Assembly: GCA_019753235.1 (NCBI GenBank)
Contig: JAIELF010000003.1
Location: 1 to 64,000, forward strand
Length of the DNA: 64,000 nucleotides
Origin: a bacterium
GTDB lineage: Bacteria > Planctomycetota > Planctomycetia > Kolteriales > Kolteriaceae
Reading direction: 5' to 3'
The notes under the pieces are model-generated. The model saw only the letters and a list, made by a program, of their open reading frames with translations, searched no databases and was not told the origin of the DNA. Shown here piece after piece: positions 47,471-57,138 of this stretch (position 1 is the first letter of the stretch; the number at the start of each line of letters is the position of its first letter). The position numbers and the translations under genes were made by a program.

Positions 47471-48867
47471 TTCGCCACCCCCTCCGAAGAATGAGGATCG
47501 ACCGAGGCGTTGGCTTGAAGATTCTGGAGCGTGCCATCCAGCGTGAGCGCCCCCGCCGAGACCACCCACTCGTTCTCGTGCAAGGGTTGGGCCCCCGCCT
47601 TGATCTCTGCCGCATCAGGCTCTGACCGGATCCACACCTCCCCGAACGATCGACGCACAACCGCGACGATTCGTCGAGTGAACTCCGGCGAACCGTTCTG
47701 CGGGGAAACGAAAATGATTCCTGTCATTCCCTGATCAATCACCGATGCGGAGGGCACAACAACCAGTCCGGTCGGCGGTGCTGAGTCGATCGTGGCGGTC
47801 ACGAACTGTCCCGAGCGAAGCGTCCCCGCACTGTTATCAATCCAACCCTGCACCGCGACGGTATGTTGATTGGGATCGACCACGTCGCCGATCCGTTCGA
47901 TTGGAACGCGAGTCTCTGTCCCCGTCGGATCATTGGCGAGACGCACGGCCATGACACGTTTATCGACGGGAATCTGCAGCAACAGCGGCAGGTCATCCTC
48001 ATAGAGATTCGCCACGATCCCGACTCGCCGAAGATCGGCCACCTTGAACAGGACGTCGCCGGCATCCACAACATCGCCGACCGGCGAATTGTGCTCGATG
48101 ATGATGCCATCGATCGGCGAAACGATGTTTACCTCCGCCCAATTTCGTTCGACACCTGGGTTCTTTGTTTCTGGATTGGCATGCAAACGCTCGGCTTCGG
48201 CCCGGATCACAGCAATTTCCTCTTCCGAGAATCGCCACGATCGCAGCGTTCGCTCGGCCCGAGTGGAGTCGACAAGGTCGGCTTCGAAGTTTCGCTGTGC
48301 CTCGCGAACTGAACGCTCGGTGACGGCACCCGAGGGCTCGATCTCTCGCAGCTTCGCGAGGGTTCGTTCATCGAGTCGCAATCGTGAGATCGCATCGACC
48401 AGATCACTTTTTTCATCACCGACTTCTTTACTCCAGAGAACCGCCAGGAGTTGCCCCTTGGTCACCCGGTCGCCAAACCGAAGTCGACGGTCGTCCTCCC
48501 CGTCGGCGATCTCGCGAACCCCCAGGCGGACCACTTCCCCCGCAAAGCGAGCATGGACATTCACCAGACGATTGGGGTCGAGAAAAAGCTTGCCCGAGAG
48601 AGAGACTTGAATCGGCCGCTCCACTTTTCGGACCTGCTGCCAATCGACGCCGACACTCTCGACCGTTTCCGGCAGGAGGAGAAAACTCGCCCCGGCCCCT
48701 TCGAGAAGCCGAGCCACGGGCTTTCCCTTGGCCTCCTGCTCGGCAGGCGGCCGAAGAAAACCGACGATCGCGACGCGTTCCTGATACACCCAAAAGCCCA
48801 TCGCGATCACGAAGCCATAGCCGATTAATCGGACCGCACGATTGACGAGCGAATTGCCCGGCTGCAT
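47467..48867 (-). CDS. RND periplasmic adaptor, CusB/CzcB-like (HlyD family)
   Basis: 466 residues. One N-terminal membrane anchor (VNRAVRLIGYGFVIAMGFWVY), then beta-barrel, lipoyl and alpha-hairpin parts ('DAISRLRLDERTLAKLREIEPSG' is in the hairpin) and 'VNIVSPIDGIIIEHNSPVGDVV', the lipoyl half-motif of membrane-fusion proteins. Links the RND permease to an outer-membrane channel. No TolC/CusC-type gene is adjacent, so the channel must come from elsewhere. Confidence 0.9.
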   Translation of the reverse strand: MQPGNSLVNRAVRLIGYGFVIAMGFWVYQERVAIVGFLRPPAEQEAKGKPVARLLEGAGASFLLLPETVESVGVDWQQVRKVERPIQVSLSGKLFLDPNRLVNVHARFAGEVVRLGVREIADGEDDRRLRFGDRVTKGQLLAVLWSKEVGDEKSDLVDAISRLRLDERTLAKLREIEPSGAVTERSVREAQRNFEADLVDSTRAERTLRSWRFSEEEIAVIRAEAERLHANPETKNPGVERNWAEVNIVSPIDGIIIEHNSPVGDVVDAGDVLFKVADLRRVGIVANLYEDDLPLLLQIPVDKRVMAVRLANDPTGTETRVPIERIGDVVDPNQHTVAVQGWIDNSAGTLRSGQFVTATIDSAPPTGLVVVPSASVIDQGMTGIIFVSPQNGSPEFTRRIVAVVRRSFGEVWIRSEPDAAEIKAGAQPLHENEWVVSAGALTLDGTLQNLQANASVDPHSSEGVAK

Positions 48868-49230
48868 TCTTCTTTCACTCCCTCAGGAACATCTCGCCGT
48901 CAGAGGGACGCCTGCTGACGGAAGACGACATCATTCAACCATTTGCCGGCCGAACCATAAACGAAGGCGGGTAGTTCGTCGGGTTTCTCACCGACCCAGA
49001 GAGGCTCTCCTAACGACGAACGCTCTCATCTTTTCTATCGTACGCCAAGAGCAATCGTTGGTGAGTATTGTGTGACGATGTGTTAATCCAGCCCCGTGAC
49101 AAGGCGAGTTTCAAACGCCGCTCCTGCATTGATGACAGCTTCTTCAGGAAAGCTGCGTAGATTAAAACCAAGGTACTCGCAAGGTATTCGGTTTCGATGC
49201 CGACGGGGATGTACCAGGAGGCAAGCAGGC
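48868..49230. other. 360-base divergent intergenic region
   Basis: Between the efflux operon and the MFS gene; should contain both promoters. No metal-regulator gene is present beside it and no clear operator palindrome was seen. Confidence 0.4.
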
Positions 49231-50655
49231 GTGTCGATGGATCGAACGACTGATCGAGCTTCCGCCGCTCCGACGGAGACGGGCGTCAATGAACCACTTT
49301 CGAACGATTCAATTCTTGTCCGCTGGGCGCCGGCGCTGCGTCATGATTACTTTCGTTGGTACTTGATCGGCCATTTGTTGAGCGTTATCGGCGGCTGGAT
49401 GCAGGACGCGGGCCTTCGCTGGTATGTGCAGGTACTCACCAAAGAAGTCGGCTCGGAGCAATGGCTAGGCATCACGGGCGCGATGGCAGCCTTGCCGATC
49501 ATCATCTTTTCGCCGCTCGGAGGGGCCCTTGCCGACCGCCTACCCAAAAGGCTTCTCATCGCTGCCACCCAGTCGGCCGACATGGCCCTGGCGTTCTCGC
49601 TCGGACTATTGGTTTGGTTTGATGTTCTTCCGATGGCGTGGGTGTTGGTGTTCGCGGTTCTGCACGGCTCGTTCTTAGCTTTTGACATTCCTGCCCGGCA
49701 ATCGTTCGCGATCGAAATGGTGGGCAGGAGCGATCTCATGAGCGCGATCGGGCTCAACTCAACGATCTTCAATCTTGGTCGCTTGATCGGACCGATGTCG
49801 GCGGGCATCGCGATGTTTGCCGGCGGCGTCATCGCGCGTCAAGCGATGGATTGGGGGGTCACCCCGCCGGGCACGATGGACCCGACCCGCGCAGGAGTTG
49901 CCGCCTGTTTCTTCCTCAATGGATTCAGTTTTTTAGGACTCATTCTTCTGCTGATTTTTTTGCCGACCCCTGCTAAAGAAGGGAATGGTCCACCTGCCGT
50001 CGTGCCCCGCGGCCGAAGCTTGAATCTGATGGAGGGGTTTCAAACGGTGATGGCTCGCCGGCAGTCGCTGGGTCTGCTGGCATGCTTGCTTCTTTTTCTT
50101 CTCGCCGGCGGAAGCTACACGACCCTATTGCCGGCCCTGGCCGACTACGTTCTTCAAACCAACGAGCGAGGCTACAGTTTGCTCCTCACCGCCAACGGCC
50201 TTGGTTCGGTCGCTGGCGCCCTGATCGTCGCCAGCGCCCATCATCTGCGCAATCGACGCGTCTTGATCATGGCTGGCTTGGCGTCGGTCGCGCTGGGAGT
50301 GGTGGCGACGGCGGCATCAAACAACTTGTTCCTGGCGTGTCTGTCACTCTTCATCACCGGTGCCGGCGTCATTTTGTTCCTGGCCAGCGCGAACTCAACG
50401 ATTCAATTGAGCGTCCCCGACCGCGTGCGGGGTCGAGTCATGAGCGTCTGGGTCGCGGTGTTCGGTATTGGGATGCCCTTGGGGAGTTTGCTCTCTGGGT
50501 ACATCGCTGTCTGGATCGGCACCTCGCAGACGCTTTGGTATCAAGGCTGGGCCACCTGGTTGGCGGTCGTCTTAGCCTATTTCGTTCTGGGGAACGAAAG
50601 CCAGGAAGTCGCCCTTCCCGCGTCCCCCCCTTCCGACACAGAAGAGATTCCGTGA
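49231..50655 (+). CDS. MFS transporter (EntS/MFS_3-like)
   Basis: 474 residues from the GTG at 49231 (AGGAGG 9 bases upstream); the ATG two codons later is an alternative, and a longer frame adds an Arg/Cys-rich segment unlike the family. About eleven to twelve membrane helices. 'PLGGALADRLPKRLLIAATQ' is the A-motif of the first half. Related to EntS-like exporters; substrate unknown. The stop overlaps the next start as TGATG. Confidence 0.85.
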   Translation: MSMDRTTDRASAAPTETGVNEPLSNDSILVRWAPALRHDYFRWYLIGHLLSVIGGWMQDAGLRWYVQVLTKEVGSEQWLGITGAMAALPIIIFSPLGGALADRLPKRLLIAATQSADMALAFSLGLLVWFDVLPMAWVLVFAVLHGSFLAFDIPARQSFAIEMVGRSDLMSAIGLNSTIFNLGRLIGPMSAGIAMFAGGVIARQAMDWGVTPPGTMDPTRAGVAACFFLNGFSFLGLILLLIFLPTPAKEGNGPPAVVPRGRSLNLMEGFQTVMARRQSLGLLACLLLFLLAGGSYTTLLPALADYVLQTNERGYSLLLTANGLGSVAGALIVASAHHLRNRRVLIMAGLASVALGVVATAASNNLFLACLSLFITGAGVILFLASANSTIQLSVPDRVRGRVMSVWVAVFGIGMPLGSLLSGYIAVWIGTSQTLWYQGWATWLAVVLAYFVLGNESQEVALPASPPSDTEEIP

Positions 50656-51638
50656 TGCCTTCCAACTCATCCCCCCGCTCGGCCATGTCGCCCGCACCAC
50701 TTATTTCCGCCATCATTGTGAATCATGACCAATCGAACGCGACGCTCGAACAATTGCAAACGCACATGCGACTCGAACCCGATCTCTTCGCCCGAGTGGA
50801 ATGGATCGTCGTCTCCAACGGCACCACTCATCCCTCGCCGATTCCGGGCGTGACGATCTTCATCACTCCCAACGCCGGCTACGGAGCGGCGATCAATGGG
50901 GTGGCTTCATCGGCACAAGGCGAAACGCTGCTGGCAATGAATGCTGACATCCTCCCGGAACCAGGCTTCCTCAAGGAGGCGTGGGATGCCGCGAATGCGT
51001 TGGTGCAGAGTCGATCCACGCACTCACCCATCGGACTGGTGGGATTTCGGCTTCTCGATGCCGACGGTTCGCGGCAAGGATCTGCCGGCAGGTTTCCGAC
51101 ACTCGGGCGGTTTCTTCTCGGGCTGGGTCGCTCGCGCCGATCCCGAAAGTATTCACCGACCCACGACGATAAACAAACAGAGGTCGACTGGGTCACAGGT
51201 GCATGCGTCTTGATCGATCGCCCATGCTTCGAATCCCTCGCCGGTTTTGACGAGTCCTTTTTTCTCTATTACGAAGATGTCGATCTCTGCTGGCGAGCTC
51301 ATCGGAAGGGGTTTCGAGTTCAAGTCAACCCCCGAGCGAAATGTCGGCACCTCTTCCCTTATCACGCTCGACGATTGACACTTCGCATGGTCTACGTCGC
51401 CCGGCGAGCGCTGTTGCTCTATTTCCAAAAGCATCGACCGAAGTGGGAATCGTCTGTCGTGGCGCGGATCGCCCGACTGGAGAGCTGGGCCCGCGCGAAA
51501 CAACATCCCGATTGGAAACGTGTCGGCCAAATGATCGATCGGCTCGAGTCCCCATCCGAACAAGCCGCCATCGATCTGACCGACTGGTTGGCCATCGACG
51601 ACACGCACGACGAGCGAGGGACCCGTGGCCAAACTTGA
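50655..51638 (+). CDS. Family 2 glycosyltransferase, rhamnosyltransferase-like
   Basis: 327 residues from the ATG at 50655 overlapping the MFS stop; an earlier in-frame extension lies inside the MFS gene and is rejected. GT-A fold: 'ISAIIVNHDQSNATLEQL' at the start, 'PNAGYGAAINGV', 'LLAMNADILPEPGFL' in the place of the DxD motif, and 'FDESFFLYYEDVDLCWRAHRKGF', the acceptor/catalytic block common in WbbL-type rhamnosyltransferases. Probably acts on a cell-surface glycan. Confidence 0.87.
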   Translation: MPSNSSPRSAMSPAPLISAIIVNHDQSNATLEQLQTHMRLEPDLFARVEWIVVSNGTTHPSPIPGVTIFITPNAGYGAAINGVASSAQGETLLAMNADILPEPGFLKEAWDAANALVQSRSTHSPIGLVGFRLLDADGSRQGSAGRFPTLGRFLLGLGRSRRSRKYSPTHDDKQTEVDWVTGACVLIDRPCFESLAGFDESFFLYYEDVDLCWRAHRKGFRVQVNPRAKCRHLFPYHARRLTLRMVYVARRALLLYFQKHRPKWESSVVARIARLESWARAKQHPDWKRVGQMIDRLESPSEQAAIDLTDWLAIDDTHDERGTRGQT

Positions 51639-52554
51639 AATCACACTCGACACGCCCCGCTGGTGGCAGTTGCGAACGGTTGTTTTCAGTCATGGTTGGT
51701 ATAACCTGCCCCCGTTTTTATGGGACGACGAAAAAGAGATTCTTTTCACTGCGGCGGTCGTCGGCGATCGAGCCGTCGACATTTCGATTCTTCAACCGAA
51801 ACGGGGCTCCGCGAATTTGAAAGCGGACTTTCTCGGACGGTCGAGCACCGCCATGCGAGAGCAAATCCAGAAGATCGGATCAAGTATGTTGGGGCTGTCC
51901 CTCTCGTTCGACGATTTTTACAAGCTCGTCGGACCTGAGTATGCATGGGCAAAGAAACGCGGCGCGGGCCCGTTTCTTCGCGGCGCCAGCGTTTTCGAAG
52001 ATGCCGTCAAAATGCTTGCCACGACCAATTGCAGTTGGTCGTTGACGCGACAGATGATGACGCGATTAACGGACTCGATCGGTTTGGAAGCACCCAGCGG
52101 CCGGCGTGCCTTTCCTACCCCCGCTGCTATGGCGCGTGAACCGAGCAGTTTCTACCGCGATGTTGTGCGTGCCGGATATCGGTCGGCCTTTTTCCCGAAA
52201 TTCGCGCAGGCGGTTGCCGAGCAGTCGATCGATGTCGAATCGTGGTGCAACTATCTCGGCAGCTCGGCCGAGCTCGTCAAAACAATTCGGTCGCAACCTG
52301 GCTTTGGTCCTTATGCGGCCGAGAATCTTTGCAAGCTTCTGGGTCGGTTTGATGGCTTGGGGCTGGATAGCTGGTGCATGAAGAAGTACCCGCAGATAGC
52401 TGGCCCGGTGCGAGGGGATGTGGGCAAGGCCATTGAAAATCGCTATGCCCGGTACAAGGAGTGGAAGGGGTTGGCTCTTTGGTTGGACCTCACGCGCGAT
52501 TGGCACGAAGAGAATCCGCTGACCCTTTCGGGGGACTCTTTCAAAAAAAGGTGA
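51625..52554 (+). CDS. DNA glycosylase of the HhH-GPD superfamily
   Basis: 309 residues from a GTG that overlaps the glycosyltransferase by 14 bases. The helix-hairpin-helix is 'IRSQPGFGPYAAENLCKLLG', and the following 'GLGLDSWCMKKY' contains the catalytic Asp. The N-terminal domain has the 'FLWDDEKEILFTAA' type of fold seen in AlkA/OGG relatives. Removes a damaged base, probably alkylated or oxidised. There is no Fe-S cysteine cluster at the end. Its joining to an MFS/glycosyltransferase operon is probably transcriptional convenience. Confidence 0.82.
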   Translation: MAKLEITLDTPRWWQLRTVVFSHGWYNLPPFLWDDEKEILFTAAVVGDRAVDISILQPKRGSANLKADFLGRSSTAMREQIQKIGSSMLGLSLSFDDFYKLVGPEYAWAKKRGAGPFLRGASVFEDAVKMLATTNCSWSLTRQMMTRLTDSIGLEAPSGRRAFPTPAAMAREPSSFYRDVVRAGYRSAFFPKFAQAVAEQSIDVESWCNYLGSSAELVKTIRSQPGFGPYAAENLCKLLGRFDGLGLDSWCMKKYPQIAGPVRGDVGKAIENRYARYKEWKGLALWLDLTRDWHEENPLTLSGDSFKKR

Positions 52555-52589
52555 TGTGACAACGCCTTGACACCAGCGGTTCGCGGGGA

Positions 52590-53006
52590 CTAGGCGATGA
52601 CGAACTTGAAGACGAATCCGCTTAAATGCGATCCGAGGATAATGACATCACCGTCGTGCAGAGGAACCGATCCGCCCGTTCTCTTACCGCCGACAAGCTG
52701 TCCTTCGACCCAGGTACCCAGTGCACTATTTTTGTCGAAGAGATAGAACTCGCCATCTTTTTTATCGATCGTGAAGTGCTCGCGAGAAATGTAGAGTTCT
52801 CGCGATTGTTCCCAAATATAGAGATCGTTGTTGGGGGCCGACATCCCGGATCGACGGTCCTGATTGGCCTTCTTCCAACCTTCATTAGGTCCCCGGCTTT
52901 CTCGGCCGACGCGAAATGGGACTTCTTCGATAGGAAACGTGTGCCCGTGCAAGGCGCTTTGCGCTTCGAGCGTCAATGCTTTCAAAAAGGCAATCGGCTG
53001 AGCCAT
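52590..53006 (-). CDS. FHA-domain protein
   Basis: 138 residues from the ATG at 53006, chosen because AAGGA lies 9 bases upstream (an ATG at 53015 would touch it). A single forkhead-associated domain fills the protein: 'FRVGRESR' (binding Arg), 'LYISREHFTI' (Ser and His of the S-x-x-H motif) and 'NSALGTWVEGQLVGG' (the N-G loop analogue). Binds phosphothreonine peptides, so it should be a client or adaptor of a Ser/Thr kinase, none of which is in the window. Confidence 0.88.
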   Translation of the reverse strand: MAQPIAFLKALTLEAQSALHGHTFPIEEVPFRVGRESRGPNEGWKKANQDRRSGMSAPNNDLYIWEQSRELYISREHFTIDKKDGEFYLFDKNSALGTWVEGQLVGGKRTGGSVPLHDGDVIILGSHLSGFVFKFVIA

Positions 53007-53200
53007 GGGGGGCATTCCTTTTTTGAGTTGCCAACAAACCGACTTGCCGGCGTCTATCCGGGTTGAGAGGCAGGCGCGCTTCGAGAATATCGTGCGGGCC
53101 CTGATCGACCTCCGCTCCGCGCGAGGATCGTGTTCTAATCTTTAGCGATCATAGCACACGCGCCGGGGCAAACAGTCCTTTAGATCGAGACAACCCAGCC

Positions 53201-55168
53201 ATGAGCAAGCTCGAATTGTTGGAGTCGATGGCCAGGCATCCGGATGCGCCGGTTTTTCCGTCGGTAGCGATCAAAATTCTCGATCTCGCCTCGCAGGCGA
53301 ACTACGACGCCGGCCAACTTCGGTCGCTGATCGAAAGCGAACCGGTTCTCGCCAGTCGGGTGCTCAAGATCATCAACTCTCCGTTCTTCGGCCTGTCGAG
53401 TCCCATCGTGGCCATCGGCCGAGCGATTCAATTGCTCGGGGCTCGCCCACTTCGATCGCTGGTCCTGGGTTATGTTTTGGCATCGCTGCAACGAGAGAAA
53501 CGACAAAACAGATTCGTTCAAGAGTACTGGGCCTCGTCGATAACCGGGGGGGTGATCGCCCGAGAGCTCTCCATTCGGCTCGGCCGACCCGAGCCCGAAG
53601 ACGATTTCGCTGCCGCCTTGATGCGCGATATCGGCATGCTGTTTCTAGATCGCGTTCACGGATCGGCATACCTGTCGCTTCGCGAGCATTCAGGCGAAAG
53701 GTGGTGGTCCGAACAAATCCAGCAAGAAGAGACCACGCTGGAGGTTCACCATGCCGAGGCAAGCGGGTTCTATTTGGAGAAACTTCATCTCTCGCCGGCC
53801 ATGGTCGAAGCCGTTCGACTTCATCATGCTCCTCCGGAAGAGGTCTTTGACCAATCCCAACTCAACGATGCCGAGGGTGTGGCGATCGTGCAAGCGGCCA
53901 CGCAAGCGACGATTGCACTTCTGTCCAAAGATCCTGATCGCCTTAAACAAATGATTGAACAGTTCAAGCGAACGTTCGGCTTCAGCAGCGTCGAATGCGA
54001 CGAATTCCTCGAAATTGTCCAAACGAAAGTCGAGACCATGGCAGAGGAACTCGGCTCGCCTATCTCGGATCTCTGTTTTCATCAAGTCTCTCGACGGGCA
54101 ACGGATGCATTGGCGGAGATCGCCATTCAATCGAGCGTCGAGAGCGAGCGTACCGAACTGAAGGCGAACCAATCTCGCGAGGAAGCGATTCGATGGAGGC
54201 GGACGGCGTATCGGCTTCGTCGGCAGACAACGCGCGATCCGCTGACGGGTGTTTTTAATCGCTCGCATTTCGAAGAGATGCTCGTCACGGAATTCAAAAG
54301 AGCTCAGCGAAGAGCAAGCGCGATCGGTCTACTATTTCTCGATGTCGATCAGTTCAAACGAATCAACGACACGCACGGGCACGCGTTCGGCGATCGGGTC
54401 TTGCAGGCGATCTCGCGACGACTTCGTCAGAGCACCAGACCATCCGATCTGGTCGCTCGGTACGGCGGGGATGAGTTCTGCGTGATTGTCGTCGATATTC
54501 CAAGTGACGGGATGGAATCGCTGGCGAATCGGCTGCTCGAAGACCTTAGGCAGTTAACTGTTTCCCATGGCCGGGCTTCCACGAACGTCGCGGTTTCGAT
54601 CGGCGCTGTTTGCTGTCTTCCCAAGCGAAACGAAATGACGTTTGAAAGATTTCTGGTCGCGTCCGATGAAGCGATGTACGCCGCCAAGACCCAGGGGAAG
54701 AACCAAGTTCACTTTGCTTCGCTCTTGTCGCCCGAGGACAAGGCGACCATGGAAGGGATTCAAGCTCGCCTGTTCAGTCGGTTCCTCGAACATCAAGGGG
54801 TCGCGTCGCGTCAGACACTTGCCCAGGCGTCGCGGGAATCGTCGGGCAACGCGTTCTTTATGGGTCGTTTGGCCCGGCGATTGGGGTGGATCGGACCGCG
54901 TCGGCTGCGTCGGATCCTCTTTGAACAGAGAAAAACGCACGAGATGTTCGGCGAGGCAGCCCATCGCTTGGGGTATCTCTCCCTGCCTCAGGTCTATTCC
55001 CTGCTGGCGATCCAACAGGAAAGCCCCGAGGAGATGATTGATTTCCTGGTTTCGGAGGGGGTCCTGGAGACAATCCGGGGTCGGCAATGGGTCGTAGAAT
55101 ACTACCGATTCCTAAAGAGTGGATCGCTGCCGCCCGAGCCAGCCCAGCAGGCTCCTAGATCGGCTTGA
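53201..55168 (+). CDS. HDOD-GGDEF signalling protein
   Basis: 655 residues. HDOD domain from about 10-210 ('FPSVAIKILDLASQ', 'SEPVLASRVLKIINSPFFGL', 'RAIQLLG'), a variant HD domain that usually lacks phosphodiesterase activity. Linker helix, then a GGDEF domain from about 345: 'RDPLTGVFNRSHFEEML', 'LFLDVDQFKRINDTHGHAFGD' and the intact active-site 'RYGGDEF' near 422, so it should make cyclic di-GMP. An unclassified C-terminal region of about 140 residues follows ('FSRFLEHQGVASRQTLAQA'). Probably couples an unknown signal to the attached or motile life phase. Confidence 0.9.
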   Translation: MSKLELLESMARHPDAPVFPSVAIKILDLASQANYDAGQLRSLIESEPVLASRVLKIINSPFFGLSSPIVAIGRAIQLLGARPLRSLVLGYVLASLQREKRQNRFVQEYWASSITGGVIARELSIRLGRPEPEDDFAAALMRDIGMLFLDRVHGSAYLSLREHSGERWWSEQIQQEETTLEVHHAEASGFYLEKLHLSPAMVEAVRLHHAPPEEVFDQSQLNDAEGVAIVQAATQATIALLSKDPDRLKQMIEQFKRTFGFSSVECDEFLEIVQTKVETMAEELGSPISDLCFHQVSRRATDALAEIAIQSSVESERTELKANQSREEAIRWRRTAYRLRRQTTRDPLTGVFNRSHFEEMLVTEFKRAQRRASAIGLLFLDVDQFKRINDTHGHAFGDRVLQAISRRLRQSTRPSDLVARYGGDEFCVIVVDIPSDGMESLANRLLEDLRQLTVSHGRASTNVAVSIGAVCCLPKRNEMTFERFLVASDEAMYAAKTQGKNQVHFASLLSPEDKATMEGIQARLFSRFLEHQGVASRQTLAQASRESSGNAFFMGRLARRLGWIGPRRLRRILFEQRKTHEMFGEAAHRLGYLSLPQVYSLLAIQQESPEEMIDFLVSEGVLETIRGRQWVVEYYRFLKSGSLPPEPAQQAPRSA

Positions 55169-55312
55169 ATTCCGCCTTGCACAGCGTAGCATGATTGATC
55201 ACCAGCCGCTTTTTTAAGAGCGGATTGGGTGGGGGGTCGGCGTGACCGAGCCGGCCTAACGCGGGCAGCCAGCTTGCGTTGTGGCCGATTAAACGCAGTC
55301 CTCTGAAGAAAT

Positions 55313-55384
55313 GCGGGTGTAGCTCAGTGGTAGAGCACCACGTTGCCAACGTGGGTGTCGTGGGTTCAAGTCCCATCACCCGCT
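55313..55384 (+). tRNA. tRNA-Gly (anticodon GCC)
   Basis: 72 bases. Acceptor GCGGGTG / CACCCGC with discriminator T, D-arm AGCTCAGTGGTAGAGC, anticodon stem CCACG / CGTGG around loop TTGCCAA, T-arm GTGGGTTCAAGTCCCAT. CCA not encoded. Confidence 0.95.
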
Positions 55385-55427
55385 CTTTCGGTAAATGCCG
55401 ATGAGCGCTCCATAGCAGCCAGCCGGG

Positions 55428-55450
55428 ACGGCGGGATTAATGCCCGCCGT
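55428..55450 (+). promoter_or_regulatory. Strong hairpin downstream of tRNA-Gly
   Basis: ACGGCGGG (55428-55435), 7-base loop, CCCGCCGT (55443-55450). No T-run follows, so it may be a processing or termination signal for the tRNA transcript, or part of the trigger-factor leader. Confidence 0.4.
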
Positions 55451-55473
55451 TATTCACTTGTAGGAACGGTACA

Positions 55474-55503
55474 TCTGCCGGCGGGTGATCTGCCGGCGGG
55501 TGA
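55474..55503. repeat. Perfect 15-base tandem duplication upstream of tig
   Basis: TCTGCCGGCGGGTGA occurs twice in a row, 92 bases before the trigger-factor start. Each unit contains the palindrome GCCGGC. It lies just after the 55428-55450 hairpin, whose 3' arm has the related CCCGCCG. Confidence 0.8.
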
Positions 55504-55595
55504 ATGGCCGCGGAGCATCTCCCCAAGAGACTTTTCGCCCGGGGGACAGGGCGGCAAGCTCTCTCGGCAAAGGAACCCGATAAGAGGAAATGGAA

Positions 55596-57047
55596 ATGGC
55601 CGACGAGACGGCAGTGACCGAAGGCGAAGTCGCCGACGAACAAAAGAGAATCGAGCTATCGGTTGAAATGACCGATGCCGGCCCGTGCAAGAAGCATGTA
55701 CGGGTGGAGATCCCCCAAGTCGAAGTCGACAAGTTCTTCGATCGCGAATTCACCGACCTGGTTCGAAAGTCGGCCGTCCCGGGCTTTCGGCCCGGCAAGG
55801 CTCCTCGTCGGCTGATCGAGAAGCGATTCCGCGAGGATGTCTCCGACAAAGTCAAAAGCATGATCCTCATGCAGAGCATGGAACAAGTCGGCGAGGATCA
55901 GAAGCTCGATGTCTTGACCGAGCCGAACCTCGACGTGAACTCGATCAACCTGCCGACCGAAGGCCCGTTCGTCTATGAATTCGAGGTCGAAGTTCGGCCA
56001 GCGTTCGATCTGCCCAGTTACGACGGGCTCCAGATCGAACGGCCCGCCAAAGAGTTCAAAGATGCTGATATCGATACCGCGATGACAAACTTCCTTCGCC
56101 GGGAAGGAGAGATGAAACCCAAGGCCGGCGCTGTTGCCGACGACGACTATATCGACGTCGATATCCGTTTCGTCACCGACGGCGTCGTGGTCCGCGAATT
56201 CGAGCAGATCACGGTTCGGGTCGATGATGAACTCACCTTCCGCGATGGGTTAATCGAGAAGTTCGCGAAGGGAATCATCGGTGCCAAAGAGGGAGAGACT
56301 CGCGATTTCAAGGTCAAGATGGCCGACGGCGTCGCCCGAAAGGAACTCGCCGGCAAAGAGATCGATGCTCAGTTCGTGGTGAAGGAAGTCAAAGAACTCA
56401 TTCCCGCCACGCTGGGACCCGGGCTCTTCTCGACCGCGGGCGTCAGCGATGAAGGGGAGCTTCGCGACGAAATTCGCGTCTCTCTCGAGCGAAGACTCGA
56501 ACATGCCCAAAGGCAGGCATGCAGCGACCAGATCATGAACCAGCTCATCGGTAAGACCAAGATCGATCTGCCACAAGATCTGCTCAAACGTCAGACCGAG
56601 CGAGCGTTGGCACGGCGACTTGTCGAACTCGAGCGAGCAGGCTACGGCGAAGAAGAGGTCAAGGCCCACATCAATCGGCTTCGCCAGGATAGCATGAGCT
56701 CCACCGCTCGCGCTCTGCGGGAGCAGTTCATTCTGCAAGCGATTGCCGAGGCAGAAAGCATCAAGATTGACGAGCCTGATCTCGACGAAGAGATCGAAGA
56801 GATCGCTCGTCGATCGGGGGAGAGTGTGCGTCGCGTCCGATCTCGCGTCGAGAAGGACGGCCTCTGGGAAGCGCTCGCCTCGCAGGTCCTCGAACGCAAA
56901 ACGATCGCGGCCATCGTCGCCAAGGCAAAGGTCAAGAATGTCCCCTGGAAGGACGAAGTTCTATCGTCATCTGCCGTGGACGAGGCTGCCGTCCCTGAAC
57001 TCCCAGAAAGTGCCAGCAGCGAAGAACCCGCCGACGACCAGGCGTAA
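55596..57047 (+). CDS. tig: Trigger factor, ribosome-bound chaperone
   Basis: 483 residues from the ATG at 55596, which has AGAGG 8 bases upstream (the ATG at 55590 is too close to it). The N-terminal ribosome-binding domain has the signature 'VPGFRPGKAPRRLIEKRF'. The FKBP-type prolyl isomerase domain (about 165-250, 'DDYIDVDI', 'LIEKFAKGIIGAKEGE') is present. The C-terminal helical arm ends in an acidic Ser/Glu/Pro tail longer than in E. coli. The N-terminus also has a 15-residue Glu-rich extension. Holds nascent chains at the ribosome exit. clpP/clpX, often next to tig, are not here. Confidence 0.95.
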   Translation: MADETAVTEGEVADEQKRIELSVEMTDAGPCKKHVRVEIPQVEVDKFFDREFTDLVRKSAVPGFRPGKAPRRLIEKRFREDVSDKVKSMILMQSMEQVGEDQKLDVLTEPNLDVNSINLPTEGPFVYEFEVEVRPAFDLPSYDGLQIERPAKEFKDADIDTAMTNFLRREGEMKPKAGAVADDDYIDVDIRFVTDGVVVREFEQITVRVDDELTFRDGLIEKFAKGIIGAKEGETRDFKVKMADGVARKELAGKEIDAQFVVKEVKELIPATLGPGLFSTAGVSDEGELRDEIRVSLERRLEHAQRQACSDQIMNQLIGKTKIDLPQDLLKRQTERALARRLVELERAGYGEEEVKAHINRLRQDSMSSTARALREQFILQAIAEAESIKIDEPDLDEEIEEIARRSGESVRRVRSRVEKDGLWEALASQVLERKTIAAIVAKAKVKNVPWKDEVLSSSAVDEAAVPELPESASSEEPADDQA

Positions 57048-57072
57048 GTTTCTCGTATGAGCATGATGATCC

Positions 57073-57107
57073 AAAGGGCCGTTCCCAACTAAGGGACGGC
57101 CCTTTTT
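57073..57107. terminator. Rho-independent terminator after tig
   Basis: AAAGGGCCGTTCCC, loop AACTAA, GGGACGGCCCTTTTT: a GC-rich stem followed by five T, 25 bases after the tig stop. The opposite strand begins AAAAAGGG, so it could also terminate the convergent amine oxidase transcript. Confidence 0.9.
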
Positions 57108-57138
57108 CATGGGTCACAGAATGATGCGCCCTCGGCAT

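Noticed and set aside
50082..50654. N-terminal extension of the glycosyltransferase frame
   Set aside because: Lies inside the MFS gene in another frame; the glycosyltransferase fold begins at 50655.
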